Notes: generated from the sequence alone by a model not told the origin. 64,000 nucleotides of DNA from Acholoe squamosa (GCA_949317995.1 OX439037.1:20448324-20512323); one strand, 5' to 3'; numbered from the stretch's first letter, positions 1 through 13,600 are shown. Numbers and translations are program-made.

Positions 1-2940
1 GTTGCACTACACTGATTGAAGCTAGGTGGCAGCAAGTCACACAAGCTAGACCTGCACTGAAGGGTGTTGTACAAAGATTATTGGTCTAAAATCGACAGTG
101 GAAATGTAAATGAGGCATCAAATTAATCCTTATAGTGTATACTAACAGGTTTGAGTGGTATCTAAGATGGAATTTGATGTTAGATTGGGCCTCTGAGGTT
201 AAAAGGAATTATTGATTTAATGCAAAATATTCACTGCAAAAGTGCATGATTTGGGTATGTCCGCAGGAAATGGCCTGTAAAAAAAATTAAGTCACAAAGC
301 AAGCATGCAAACGGGTCTAATTTTTTAGGAAAAATGTGTGGCTATAAGAAAATCATAGTAGCTAAGCCCAACGAACAGCAGGGATATTTTATTCTGGCCC
401 AAATCCTATATAGAAATATAGAGAGAAAACAATTAGTGTAGTGCAGCCTGATAGGAAGCGGGAAATTTAATGGAAATGGTAAAGTTATTGGCCAGCTGGA
501 ACCATCCATCGACCTGTTACAACCCCTGTAGTATAAACCGAACATATGTGGGGGAGGGGAGGTGTGATTAGGTTTGGTGTTTGATGATAAGGCGACAATG
601 AGACAGGTGGCCTCAGACTCTGGGCATTCATTTACTGGCTGTCCAAGAATAATATTCTTAAATTCAAGCATGGCTAAATGGTTTTTGTTATCATACTTCA
701 AATTGCCCCTTTGGTTATAGGCAGTGCCGGGTAAGTGCATTCAATTTGTACTTGAAGATACATAGAGTGACAGTCTACAGGAAACATATATTCACTGCCT
801 ACCTTCTAATATAAAATGCCCAATTTCAACATGTATGTCTAGTATGTTTAAATGTTAAACATGGCCCATCCTCCAGCAAAGCTGTCGTGTCATACAGTAC
901 CTACATGATATACTAATTAAAGATCATGGCACATAATGAAAGCATGCTAAAGGTGAACTAATTCATTCACAAGCAACACTGGCTCTTGGGTAAAATCTCC
1001 TAATTCAGGACAGCACCCTTTTTGGGACTGGGTGATTAAGGTGCTAGAGTGTACATGATAAGGAAAGATGATTCTATGAATAGGTGCTGTCGACACTTAA
1101 GGAACTTGACTATGGACTTGCGATAATTTTAAGTTCCATACTAGAATGAACACTGTGGAATAGTCTCTGAAGGATAGCTCATGTAACTACAGATTAAAAT
1201 TCTTTTTGAGGTGCCCTATATCTAACTACCTTAAGTTTTTAGTGTCATTAATATCCATAGATATACCCGCAGCTAGATACTCAGCGAGGATTTCCATGGG
1301 CATAGAGGCACAATAAAGTTTTGACGATTGCATAATCAGTATTAATGAGCCAGCATTATGATTTTTAGCTGTCTGTTGAGTCCTCAAGAGGAAAATAAAG
1401 AATGAGAAATGATATTGTGTGGTAAGGACTAATGTGGTATAGTCTGAGGCCCGAGGATTATGTATGGCTCTGTACGAATGTATGCTACACATACTCTCAG
1501 GGATCCTCTTAAAACTGAACAATGAATCAACGTAATTACTGTAGCATTTACAGGAAGCAGCGGATTGCAGTATGGTAGTTCAATGAATCTCTGTGAAAAT
1601 ACCAACGGATCTATGGCAACTTTGCCTTTGGGAAAAGGATTCCAAAGTTAGTTCGACAAAAATTTATTTGCAAGATACACTTAAATAGAGCCTATTATCG
1701 GACTAGGACATGCTATGGGCATAAGACGTGTGTGTGGGACAAATAGGACCAGTTTTGAAGGAAAGTGGAACAAGCCATGCGTTTCGACAATCATAACGTT
1801 TTTCAACTTAGTACTATGTGTATCTGCTTTTATCTGTGTCTAATCATCTTGGGCAAAGGATCAGTGATGGGGGTGTGTGTATTTTGAATCTGAGTACCCA
1901 TACAACCGCTGGTGCCTGCAATTTCCATTCACATTCAGCAAGAACAAAGTATGGACTATGTAAGGATGGAACATGCCTGAAACCACATGAATTTGTCTTA
2001 TTGTGTGGGCCTGTATTTTGTCTTTAAGTACACTAAATGTGCTCTAAGCTAAAACATTCTAGCACCAATTAGATTGGTAGATGGAAATCTGCTGTAAATG
2101 GTACACTGGCATATGCAAGAGTGATGGCAAGCAGAAAATGTCCATTCCTCTTCACAAGAAGAGGTAGCAGCCAGAAATAAAGCAGAGGTGTATTGAAATG
2201 ACAAAAGGGACGCCTGCATGCAATATTTTATGTGGCATATATGAAGTAAAGCAGACTTCTGGTGGTGAGATTCACCTCCCCCCAGTCTAGACAGAGCCCG
2301 TGTTGATATAAAAAGGGCAGTATCTTGGGGTCCATTCCCATACAGCCCTCATTGGCAATAGCCAGGGCCCCTCCAGGGGATGGCACATGGAAGTATTTAT
2401 CTCAACAAAAAGATTGTGTTAATTAATGCTTAGCAAAATCCCAATCACTTTTCTCTTTACCCAGAATAAGAAGCTAGTATCATCACAACACCCACTCATC
2501 AAAGGTTTTCTATGAGGCGACTACAAGATAAGTCTATGATCTATCTACAGGTAAGAAGTATTCTCATTACCCATTTCCGACCTTCAGTTGAAACCAAATA
2601 TAAACTACTAATGCAATCAGACATTTCAGTGCACACACCCTTGCTGCAATGAAGCTGCACAGATAATTACTGCATAAACACCAAATGTAGGATCTGAGAG
2701 CTACTCTCCTTAATACAAGTAGGTTTTGTTGATGTAACATTTCTATGTGAACATTGTAATGAGATATCACAGGGAAGTGTTTCTGAAAGACCTCTCCCTG
2801 TCCTTTGACACACGGGACTATTTCTGTCAGCTTTGATATTCAAAGTCAACATTAAAAATCATTGTTTTTTTTTGTTTGCAGGGAAGCTATCAAAGTTTAC
2901 CCGGTAGTCTGTTTACTCACAGTGGACGTTCTCTTTCCAA
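1..2940. other. non-coding AT-rich stretch, no gene seen
   Basis: I see no conserved coding sequence here on either strand. The longest open frame (342-740, minus) is low-complexity in composition and has no recognisable motif. There is no long repeat that I can match elsewhere in the window. It could be intronic or intergenic. Confidence 0.5.
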
Positions 2941-2980
2941 TGAATTCATGATGCATTTTGATGCATTAATCATGTAATAA

Positions 2981-3107
2981 AACAAGTAGTTAATGGATAA
3001 TTCATGACTCGTGCCCGATATCAAAGGATATTAAACTCGCCCTGCGAGCTCATTTAATATCCTTTGATATTGGGCACTCGTCATGGATTATCCATTAATT
3101 ACTTGTT
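2981..3107. repeat. long palindromic hairpin H1 (foldback element)
   Basis: Two arms of about 55 bp (2981-3035 and 3053-3107) are inverted copies with a handful of mismatches, separated by a 17-bp GC-rich loop that contains a smaller palindrome (CTCG-CCCTG-CGAG). The outer arms (AACAAGTAGTTAATGG and its complement) are shared with the hairpin at 37,173-37,310, and so is the left flank TTAATCATGTAATAAAA. The inner stem differs between the two copies. This looks like a small foldback or MITE-type mobile element. I saw no clear target duplication. Confidence 0.7.
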
Positions 3108-5485
3108 CAATATTGCACTTGTCAGTTCATTTTCCATGGCCGCATACATGCTGTGACGCAATGGGATGGCTCCACCCAGAAATTAAGTCATACATGATAC
3201 ATAAAAACAGTATACGATCCTTAAAGGGTTTTACAAGTTTTATAAGTTTTACCTGTATACACTGAGACAATAGACTTTGTGTACAGCTGAAGGGGCCTCG
3301 ACAGAATGGTACACAGTCCTGCAGCCAGACACTTTGTTTCTCCTGACCATCAACAACGAAGTAGGGTGGTAGAAGTAACACTAGAAGAAAATGCAGGTAG
3401 TGCTTCTTATTGCCTTGCTTATAGAGCAAGTTGGAGAACTCACATGGGAGCAGTTCAAGGTCACCTCTGTGAGCCACTCTGTGCACGCGATGTATGGTGA
3501 TATGAAATCTAGTATGGTATGTTTTACACTGAGGTATAGTAGGTAGTGCCATTCTGGCATGCCCCTTTAATTGATCACTGCTTATATATTGTCTGGGCAC
3601 CTTTTTGTGAGGTGACTTATATGTAGGTAGAAAACACGGTTGGCGTGGGACCCATTTACATATACCATATTTCAATGGTGGATTTGTAGAGGCCACATGC
3701 CCCTGTCCTTTCCTTCCTGTAGTTAGGAGTTAACCTGCCTCGTTTTACCCTTTCGTGCCCATAATTACCTTGGGAAAACTGACTTTTCAATATTGTTTAC
3801 AGAGTACAGGCAACTTCTTGTATAAAATTGAAAATAAATCAGTAACTCTTAGGGAGTAAAAGAGGCGTTGAATTAACTCCCAGAAAGATGTATCATGAAG
3901 CAGGTGTCAGAGCAATTTATGCATTGACAGGGAAGGATAATGGTCTAAACAGTGAAATCCATTAGATTATTACTACTAAGAGCGCACTTTAATCATATCA
4001 ATCTGACAAGTATAAAAGCTAGGGTAGTCTCTTGAACATAATTATGTGCATACTTAGAGCGCCCTTTTTGAATTTTGGGCACGTAAGGGTTAAGCCCCTT
4101 AACTAGCCAAATCGTATGTGAGGAACACGCCCACTCCTTTTCAAAACCAATATATATATAGTACCTCACATCGAGAAGCAAACCACATAGCATAGTATAG
4201 AGACGCAAATCCATTAGTTCATGATTACACTGCATCCTCAATGAGGGTGTAAATCAAATGTTAGATTTTTATTGATTTTTACACTAAGTGCCCTTTTCAC
4301 AGATCCTGTCACATAATACTGCTTCCTCAATAAAGGTGTAAAAACAAATATTATATTGTATTACTTTAGAAGAATTATATTGAACCCAGATAGGAAATAA
4401 TATCAGTAGACCATCAGTGACAGTAGTGAACACTAAATGTTGTCATTTATATACCAGATATCATAGTGGTCCGCCAGGACTTATATTTTTGTACAATTTC
4501 TCCTCTCTACTAAAGAGGACAAATGCCTTCCAAGACTTCCCCCCCATAGATTACCTAGTAGCTGGTGTGAGTAGGCGGCTACATGATTATAGAGGTGTGC
4601 TTAATGGTGTGTTTGAGCCCCAAGTCGGACATTCACCCCGACAAAGTAAGACTTGCCCAGTAGGGTTTGGCAGATATCATTCATCCCAAGATTAAAACCA
4701 AAAATAAAAAGAGAGAGAAAAAATCCTTTGTGGCAGTTAAACATCTTCCTTTTGATTTAAACATCTTCCTTTATGTGAAGTTTGATTTAATTTTTACAAA
4801 GTTTTCAGTTTGTAGAAACCAATTAAGTTCAGTAGATTGCTGACGAGTAGCAATCAACCATATGTAGACTCAATACAAATTTATATCATAACTACTAGTA
4901 ATAAGGAGAAGAGTAATTGGAAGAGGAGACAGAGCAAATTGGAAAAACATTGTACTCAAATTATCAGACTCATCATCTGAAGTTTACATGAAGTAATTGT
5001 TCATGAATACATTGGTGAAATGGCCGTACCTTGTTGATCCACATATTCAGAAACCTTTATATTGGATAGCTATAAAGGTCTATAGATCCCATTTTACAAC
5101 TATTCTTGCAAAACTATTTTGAATGGCTATATGAACAGAATATCGAAATTTCCAAAGGTAAAAGGAGCATCCTACGGACCAAATCATAACACTAGCCATT
5201 TATATGAGGAAACATGAGACCTTTGGAGCCCCTTACACAAGCAACAGCACTGTTCGATCTGAATGTTCCCCAATATAGTAACACAGATGCAGGAAATGGA
5301 AGTGTTTTGTCATGAAGCTAATATTTTGGACCAGATTCCTCACATTGGAGAACTTCCCCATGGGAGGTCGGAAGTCCACTGACAGTTGACATCCTGATGT
5401 TTTGAATGATAGCTTATCAGCCATCATTTGCCAGTCAAGAGCAGAATAAAATGGAATAGCATGTTGGGATGAATATAGATACTAT

Positions 5486-5490
<5 letters not shown>
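3108..5490. other. non-coding stretch, no gene seen
   Basis: The minus-strand open frame 3127-3696 (189 codons) has no domain or motif I recognise and overlaps the flank of hairpin H1, so I treat it as chance. The only repeat I can identify is the half stem-loop at 4290-4313, listed separately. Confidence 0.4.
4290..4313 (-). repeat. half copy of the TGTGACAGGATCTG stem-loop repeat
   Basis: Read on the minus strand this matches the left arm of the stem-loop family found at 14,602, 14,849, 35,537 and 55,756 (TGTGACAGGATCTGTGAAAA). The other arm is not visible beside it, so it is a truncated copy. Confidence 0.5.

Positions 5491-5492
<2 letters not shown>

Positions 5493-5548
<56 letters not shown>
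5493..5548. repeat. (TA)n microsatellite
   Basis: An uninterrupted run of TA dinucleotides. Similar runs lie at 38.62, 46.74 and 47.17 kb; each of those is the edge of an inserted segment, but here I could not identify an insertion. Confidence 0.95.
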
Positions 5549-5550
<2 letters not shown>

Positions 5551-6441
5551 GTATTACACTCATAGATTGTATGCCCTTGGGACTTAGTCTGAGGTCTCTG
5601 GGTGTAATGGAGAGACCCCGGTGAAGGTGGTAGGAATAGAGCTGGCTTTGGATCCTTGAAACCAATGGTCCTAACTCTTGCTTGCCACACATCTCAGGCG
5701 TTTTCCCCATAAATACTGCGACATGGTTAGGGTTTAGCCGGTAGTTGCTACACCACCGCTCACTTTGTAACCTTGTGACATATAAGTGAATTATAAACCT
5801 GTTCAATTATCTTTACAGAGTAAACGCTAGGATGCAAATTTTTCACAGTATCTAGTCTACAGACCTAATCTTTGTGTTTCATTCCCCAACTGCTTTATAT
5901 TTGGACATGCATTTAATTAATCATGGTTATTAGGGGATAGAAAACCACTTTAGTTAACTCCGTGCAGTAATATAATTGTGATGATAGGTGGCTGTTTATT
6001 TCAATGGGCATAATCTAAGTGGTCGTTAAATGCCAAATAGTAGTAATGCACGCTATAATATGTACAACCTTTCAATAATTTTCCATGATTTTATGGGTCA
6101 AAAGTCATAGAAACAGAGGATTTCCTATTTTTGGCACTTCCGTTGGCCCCTGTACTTAGATTTTTTATTTTTTCTTGTTTCTTTTTTGCTGATATCATCG
6201 GGCTTGATGAGTTCTTGATGTTACATAGAGGTTTTTAGGGTGGGAAATTTATATTTTAGCCTCCAGGGTCTCAAAATAGACCAAAATTGACCCTAAATGA
6301 GCAGAAAAATTGTACCAAATATGTGTGTTTCCATTTATGTTACATATATTTGGTGGATGGACATTGTATCAGAGCCAAACATCCCCCACCTGGCCTCATT
6401 TCTTGTATATTATGGGAGCATTTGAAGTTTGGTGAAGGTGT

Positions 6442-7992
6442 GTGTCTTGGCGAGTGATTCAGCCTTATACCCCCTTCCCCTAAAAAATCAGAGAGGTCAA
6501 TGGGTTCAAAAATGCCTTTAAGATGTAGATTAAGGTTATATCTAATGTGTGTAAATAAATGGGAGGGATCCATTGATAAACATGGAAATGAGAGGCCCAT
6601 ACCTGATCTCAGCAAGATAACCCATTCTCGGGAAGACATTCTCCGGAAGACAGAATAAAATTATTTTTCCTCCTCCTGTACAGGATTTATATATTTAATT
6701 ATCATGTCCATATTGGTTATTTACCTACAAGATATACCTAAATCTTCATGTAGAAAATTTGGTTATTGATTACAATTTTGCAACAGCACAGCAAAGAGAA
6801 GAAGATTTTTGTCTTCCCGAATCAGTGTCTTGTCGAGTGATTTCTGCGTAACATAGCACATTCAGGACTCAATTTCTTATATAAATTATGATTGGATTAT
6901 CATGAAACCTGGTGATCTGGACTATTTTGTCCTGCAGAATCTGGAAATGAAGGTTTTATTGATGTTAGATGTGTCCTTATTATCATAAAATGCACATTAT
7001 TTTACTAAATGTTTATCGCGATTCTGTTCACATTTCTTGTCTGGACAGTTAAATATTATTCCTGCCTCTCCTATCTACAACTGATATATCTAACTGTTTA
7101 ACTATATCAGTAATTTTCCCCTAACATATTCCTAAGTATCCAATGTAAAGAAGATTTGGTTATTGTACATCCTATGGAACAGCAGAGCTAGGAAGAAATT
7201 TTTTGTCTTCCCGAATCAGTGTCTTGGCGAGTGATTTTTGCTTAATATGGCATGTTCAGGACTCACTTTCTTACATAAATTATGATTGGATTATCATGAA
7301 ACTTAGTGATCTAGACCATCTTGACCTGCAGCTTATGGAAATTAAGGTTTTATTGATATCAGATGTGTCTTTATTATCATGAAATGCACATACTTTTAAT
7401 ACTCGTTTATCGCGATTCTGTTCACATTTCTTGTCTGAACAAAAAAAAATCAAAAATTCTGCCCTCCAAGTGTACAGTAAATACATTTAGCTGACACATA
7501 CCTAAGTACCTAATCTGTAAAAACTTTGGTTTTTCCTTACCCTTTGGAACAGCAAAGCTGGGAAGTGGAATTTTCTCTTCCCGGAAATGTATCTTCCCGA
7601 GTGATTTTTAGTGAAAGGCCAGGTTTGATTGAAATTCCTAGGTGTTGAACCAGATTTTCCCCCATTAAACCTATATATCACCTGAAGACAAATATCATGG
7701 GCATTGACTACCTTATAGTTATTATTCCTACCTAACTCTGTCTCCCTTTTATGAAGAATGGCAGATAATTAACATTTTATGCCCTGTAATTTACTTAGAA
7801 TCCCATATCAGCCCTAGAGGATAATGATCCATTGACAAAGCAAAATCACAGAACATCTAGCTAAAACTCTATGAACCCAACATTTACACCCAGTTGTACA
7901 AGAAAAATAACATAAAAGACCAGTATTAATATATAAAAGCACATATGGGAGGCCTTAAGTGTATTTAGCCCAATTATCACTCGCCAAGACAC
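6442..7992. repeat. degenerate tandem repeat region bounded by an inverted 17-mer
   Basis: A unit of about 394 bp is repeated: the segment around 6740-7130 recurs at 7135-7500, and a partial third unit starts near 7500. Each unit carries GTCTTCCCGAATCAGTGTC followed by GAGTGAT. The 17-mer GTGTCTTGGCGAGTGAT occurs at 6442-6458 and 7220-7236, with a one-base variant at 6826-6842, and as an exact inverted copy at 7976-7992. This could be a decayed transposon with subterminal repeats. No coding capacity is seen. Confidence 0.6.
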
Positions 7993-8940
7993 TGTTTCTA
8001 GGGTATATACCTTTAGGGTGTTGCTATAGCAACCGTTTTCGTATTTAACTAATAATATTTCAGGAGGAGGTAGTCCAACGCCTATAATATATCCACCAAA
8101 AAATATCTTTGAGATACTCCTAGGTTTGGTCTCAGACCCCCCCCCCCAGCTCCAGGGGGGATATGCTCTGTTTCTATGACTTTCGACCTATGATTCCCCA
8201 TGACATTCAGTAAGGTCAAAGCCGTTCATATTATAGTCTCCAAGAAATGTCACAAGGACTGGTGGAAATTAGATCCCTTGGCAAAAGTCACATAGTTTAT
8301 TTAGTATGGTGGCATTTGGCTTTAAAATCCATAGTTCCAAACTATATCCAATGTTGGAACTTTCACATATCAGAAATTTGTCGAACGTTTCTATATTAGT
8401 TAAGTAACATGTGTCAATGACTTGTATTGGCATGAAATTGTCTCAAAAATTGACAGAAAAGAAATACATTGAATATCATACAGTAATACTTCATTGTCTT
8501 TTGCATATGCTGTCTTGCATCTTGCAGGTGTGATGTCAGTCAGAAGGGAGCCCATGTAGCTAAGTGTAAAGAGTACTGCGATGTTAATGCCCGTGGTTAG
8601 ACTGTTGATGTACAGTCCAACCTTGTTTAATATCACATCATATATCCCAGCATCCACTTCCTACATAGGAAGGTCAATTCAGGGATGGGTTTTCTAACTG
8701 TGCAGCAGAACTACAGGTGCATACATGTACTTTTGGAATTGTGCAACTTGTCTGGATCTCATTGACAAGATTCACTGGACCAAGTTTGGGTTTGTTCTTT
8801 TCAGCAAAAAGAGTATATACCCTGGATTACAACTTGATGCAACTCATCGGTCCGGGCAGTAAGTAACCAATATATCTTCTGACTAAATGTGGTGGACCAT
8901 TTTACAACAAAACGACACTGGGTTCTCCAAGGCACTACTC
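7993..8940. other. non-coding stretch, no gene seen
   Basis: It contains a 12-bp C-run near 8139-8151 and otherwise unstructured AT-rich sequence. The 85-codon minus-strand frame at 8400-8657 has no recognisable motif. Confidence 0.4.
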
Positions 8941-8944
8941 AGAT

Positions 8945-9420
8945 AACCTTTGATAAATTCATAAAGTAGGCAACATGAAAGTGATACCGCGGTATATGTC
9001 GGGTTGTATAACAGCGTCCTCTGGAGAGATTTATTTCCAGGTTTAATTTTCAAGTCATTCTTTTACTTTCCAAACTGTTTGACATTGAGAGGCCTGTGCA
9101 TTGCAGAATGCATCAGAGAGAATCAGTAAACTAGAATGTGTCCTTAGATGAATTCTTCACAAACCACTTTCTTTTGATGAAAAATATATGGTCTCATCGA
9201 GTTCAGGAACGCCTTCAAGCTACATAGTGGACATATTCTCTAAAGAGATGAGACCAAGTTCACCTTTCTTGTCCATACATCCTTCAAGAAAGAGACCAGT
9301 CAGCGAATCATGATATAAACCTAATTACTCTCTATCAGAGACGAAAAGACTTAATTGTTTGAATGAGTGTTGTTAATACAGATGACGGTTACTGGTACAT
9401 GGATTATGAGGATTGGTGTG
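8945..9420 (+). repeat. local duplication, copy A1
   Basis: This segment (for example ATAAAGTAGGCAACAT and TCAAGTCATTCTTTTA) recurs with moderate divergence at about 10,180-10,600. No coding sequence is shared between the copies. The sequence after it (9420-9960) is related to 14,030-14,220 and to 14,570 onward, so the 9-15 kb interval is built of old local duplications. Confidence 0.6.
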
Positions 9421-9586
9421 CATGTTCATCTCCCGTGCATACATAGAAAGCAAAAAGGATGTGTGGGCGCAGTTCTAACATGGTTGACCCATTTGTTAAA
9501 GTCTGGCCACAATTCTCATTTGTCTGTAAAAGTATGAGTCATCTCCAACTCTGACATTCTCGTAAAACTTACCTTTCAAGGATATA

Positions 9587-9873
9587 CTGTAATCTCCCGC
9601 ATAAAAGGCGCACCCCGCCTATAAGGCGCACCTAGAGTTTTAGGATTTGGTTAGAAAAATGAAAAATTCATAACTTCTTTTCTACTGAATGAATTTTCAA
9701 AATTTAAAAAGCTGTGTGTTTCTTGGACCCTGGTCCCCTCTGGACCCCGTATACTGCTGATTGGGTTACATGGGAGTGTCACATATCAAAGGAAAGGTCT
9801 TGGTGTCCCCCTTGTGGATCAGGGGAGAACTAAAGGCCCCCGTACAAGGCGCCTTATACGCGGGAGATTACGG
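9587..9873. mobile_element. 287-bp MITE with TA target-site duplication
   Basis: Terminal inverted repeats of about 25 bp (CTGTAATCTCCCGCATAAAA at the left; the right end is its near complement ending GCGGGAGATTACGG) enclose a non-coding core. TA flanks both ends (9585-9586, 9874-9875). The paralogous sequence near 14,200 reads GATATAATTTAAT without the element, a clean empty site. Internal TATAAGGCGCACC motifs echo a widespread TA-inserting MITE type. It has no transposase ORF, so it would move only with help from another element. Confidence 0.85.
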
Positions 9874-10179
9874 TAATTTAATTTGGAGAATCATGCATAT
9901 ATATTTTACCCTCCGTTGCTAATTGTGCATAAATGTGAATCTTCGGCTGATGTTTTGCTTATCTTGACAAATTTTACGGTCAATAAGATTTAATTGTTAT
10001 CAGCTGTGATCTATTTCTATGGAAATCCCTGAGCAATTGAAATGCATTGAAACAGTTGGTTTAGCATCTCTTCACTGTGATGAGTTCAGCCCACTAATAA
10101 AACAATGTATGTCAGAAACTGCCTAATTTTAGTGCGCGATTTTACGATAAAAGAAGGTACTGCACACATAATCTTTCAT

Positions 10180-10600
10180 AATTCCATAAAGTAGGCAACA
10201 TAAATGTGATATCACAGTAGATGTATGGTTGTATGACAGTGTCCCCTGGAGAGATTAACTTCCAGATTTAATTTACAAGTCATTCTTTTATTTTTCAAAC
10301 TGTTTGATATTGAGAAGCATGTGCAGTGTAGAATGGTTAGGACAGAATCCTATGAAGCCTTCACAACCCATTTTCTTTTGATGAAACATGTATGGTCTGA
10401 TCGAGGTGAGGAATGCCTTCAAGTTACAGAGGACAAAGAGATAAGAGACAAAGGTTTCATTTCTTGTTAGTTCATCCTTCAGGAGACAGACCTGTCAATG
10501 AATCATGATATAAACCTAGTTATGTTGATACAAGCATATCTCTATCAGAGACGAGAAGACATGTTTGAATGAGTGTTGTTAATGCAGATGAAGGTCCCAC
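10180..10600 (+). repeat. local duplication, copy A2
   Basis: Homologous to 8945-9420, including CATAAAGTAGGCAACAT and the run ending CAAACTGTTTGATATTGAGA. The copies are clearly diverged, with scattered substitutions and small indels, so the duplication is old. Confidence 0.6.
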
Positions 10601-13600
10601 ATATTGGCTATAAAGATGACTTTGCTGTCTGAACCAACACTGCTAAATTGCTGATGAGCATAAAATCAGCCAGCTGCTAATGTTGCTCGAGCAGCAAAAC
10701 CCATATTGAAAGTGATTTTTTTCAAGGGAACGTCATTAGGTTAACCTACCCTACATTGATTATAAGGAATGGTGTAAGTGTTTATCTCCCGCGTTAGGTT
10801 AGAGATTAAACACTGCAAATGTTTCCTTCCCATCTGGAAATGCTTTTGCCAGGGAGTTATTCTCCTAAATCCTTATCAGTGTATTTTGGATGAATGTAGA
10901 TACACAGTTCATCGCTAAATGATCATTTTGTTTTGTGCATGAATGAAAGTGTGTCATCTTCATCACCTAGTGTCAAATGCACATATGCTGCATGCGCACG
11001 CACAATTATGTTGGTAACATTGCAGGGTTTCACACTGTTCCTGGATGCTCCTTATAAAGAAGAAAAACAGTGTACCGTTGAAGCTAGATCTAGAAGCAAA
11101 TTATCTTTTAGCAGTCATTGGATGTGAATGAAATTTCTTTTTTATAGTTCTCTGCAACAATAAGCATCTAATACTGATTCTAGACAAAAGTATTGTCCCT
11201 GCATTCTTCTGGATACTTCAAATATGGTCCTCCATCGCACTCAATGTAAAGATTCAAACGTCAAAAGAGCACTAATGGAAAGCTGTTGCAATGTAAAGGA
11301 GGATTTGATCGTGTTCCGTTCTCCTGGTGTGTTCTTACTTTTCAATCTAAAGACTTTATAAAAGGAAGGTGGCAGGTAGAAGCCCCCCCCCCAACAGGCA
11401 TGCGGCCGCGATATGTTCATATTGGATAATGCTACTAGGGAAACAAAGTGGAACATTTTCCTTTTCAACCTCAATATGACTGCAACTGTTGCTTGTGGTA
11501 CAGTGGTGATCGAAGGCCAATTACTATTTATGGTGTGGAGTAGAATGACATACTTGTAACTATGAATTATTGAAGTATTTCAACCTACTCTATCTCATCG
11601 TCCTTGTTCTACTAGCAGGAGATATTCGTTTACTTATGCTTCCTATGTCTATTCTTGTAAGACTTCTGGGGTAGAGGATGGTCTCATGAAATCACTTTGC
11701 TTTTAAATGGAACCACTGCTGGGTTTTTAACATACCAAATGCTGCTTGCCATAGATTTTGCCTCTGCTTTGTCTCCTACGTTTTAGTATTCCTTTGACAA
11801 GTGATGTTTATTCACACAAAGACAGTTCTCAACAGGAAGGTATAAGAATAGGATAAAAGAAAAAAATGCCAGATGGTCGAATCTGATTTAATCAGAAAAT
11901 AACGGCCCGAATCTAATTGCTGCTATAGACCCGATAGAGACCTCTTTCATTTTAAATATTCCTGTGCTGTCCTTCTTTTAATCAAAGCACACCTTTAGCT
12001 TCTTTTACCAAGGAGTGCTGTTTTCTAAAAGGAAAACCATGTAGGCTGAAGCGTGTACATATTGGGCGTAAGCAGTGAGTGGCAGTGCAGCCTCTGCATC
12101 TTGCTGTACTCCGATATTACATAAACTATGGGCATCCTCTCCACGTCAACTCCCGTGGACGTGCTCTGGGTACCCAGCAGGGTCGCTGACGATTGCTCCT
12201 GGTGTGGAAAGAAGGCACCACTGCCCATCCATCAACCTGCCCACACCCAACTGTCACCTGTCCCTGCCCCCCTGCCCTCTACCATAATCCCCAACTCTGT
12301 GAAAGCATAACGACCAAGAGCAGCTCAGAGTGGCCTCTGAGAAGGTAAGCATACATACAGAGAGCAACTCCTCGAGCAAGCACTCTCACAGGACTTGGGG
12401 ATGTTGAGGCTTAGGCAGTGGCCTTCACTCGGATACTGACCTCCACCTATTGTTATCTTCTTTGGGATCATCATTCATCTTCCTAGACCCATCTGAATCC
12501 TACCCACCATTGTGAACCCTACTTATGTTCTCCTTTATCTCCCTCCCATCACTCAATCCCCAGCAGTTAAAGTGTGTATACTCACTAAAGGGTCAAACAA
12601 ATATATCCTTTAAAACCTGTCTAAAATAGCTTCATATTAATGTCCTGACATGATCTGACTAAGAAGCAATTATCAGAGACTGGTCAATGTATAGGAGCTA
12701 AGAGTTGTCATGAAGTACATAATGCAGTGTTTTGGTGGGAAACCACCAAGACACCATGATCCTGAGAGGATGCTATGTTCCAAGCAGATTCTACCACAGC
12801 CTTTATAGGCATAGCATACCCAGTCATGCCTGGAGAGTACCTTTGCCAGACATGGACATGGTTAGAGCACAGAGCAGCAGTGCCACCTAAGTACTGGGAA
12901 CTTTTACAAGTAAAACTACTGTTTACATGGTTCATGGTGTTGATTGTTTTCCGGTATTGTTTAAGGCACAAATATTCCACACAGGAGTTTTTAAACTTTC
13001 ACAGATGATAAAGTTTGGTATACAAATGAACAAGGGTAGGAAATTGAAAATTGGGTCATCTGCTAGTAAATATACACACTCCAGCAGTTTCCACACTATT
13101 GATTTTATGTTTTATTCTTTTTGATTATGAGACTTCAGAGTTTCCTTTTTTGAGTCAGCAAATTGATTGAACTCTCATTAAGTACACTTTCCCTATGCCT
13201 GCTGCCGTGTCAGTGCCCATCTCTTTCTTGTTTCCACCGCACCCTCAAAGGTGCTTAGCAAATAGATTCAAACTAACTTTCCTTAGAAATCTGCTCTCAA
13301 CAGCTACAGAAAAATTACATGAATTGCCTTAAGCTGCGTCTGGCTACTTTGCACCTTTGCCAGCTTCAGAAGTAGGATGCAAAATTAACCTGTGCTCAAA
13401 GTAAAGAAAAAAAAGCCTGTACTCGTGACAGAAGGTGATGATGTGACATGTACAGAATCGCTTAGAACCAATTAATCACAACCGGGCATTTGATTTAGAA
13501 ATCATGCTGCACATCTTTGTGTCAAACATGTACCCACCTGTGGAGTATGTTAAATCATTGTACAGAATCTGCCACTGTTCATCATAAGAAATGACTGTTG

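Noticed and set aside
342..740. 132-codon minus-strand open frame
   Set aside because: No recognisable motif and no paralogue in the window; its length is within chance for this much sequence.
3127..3696. 189-codon minus-strand open frame
   Set aside because: No domain, signal or splice context. Composition is that of translated AT-rich non-coding DNA, and it runs alongside a hairpin element.
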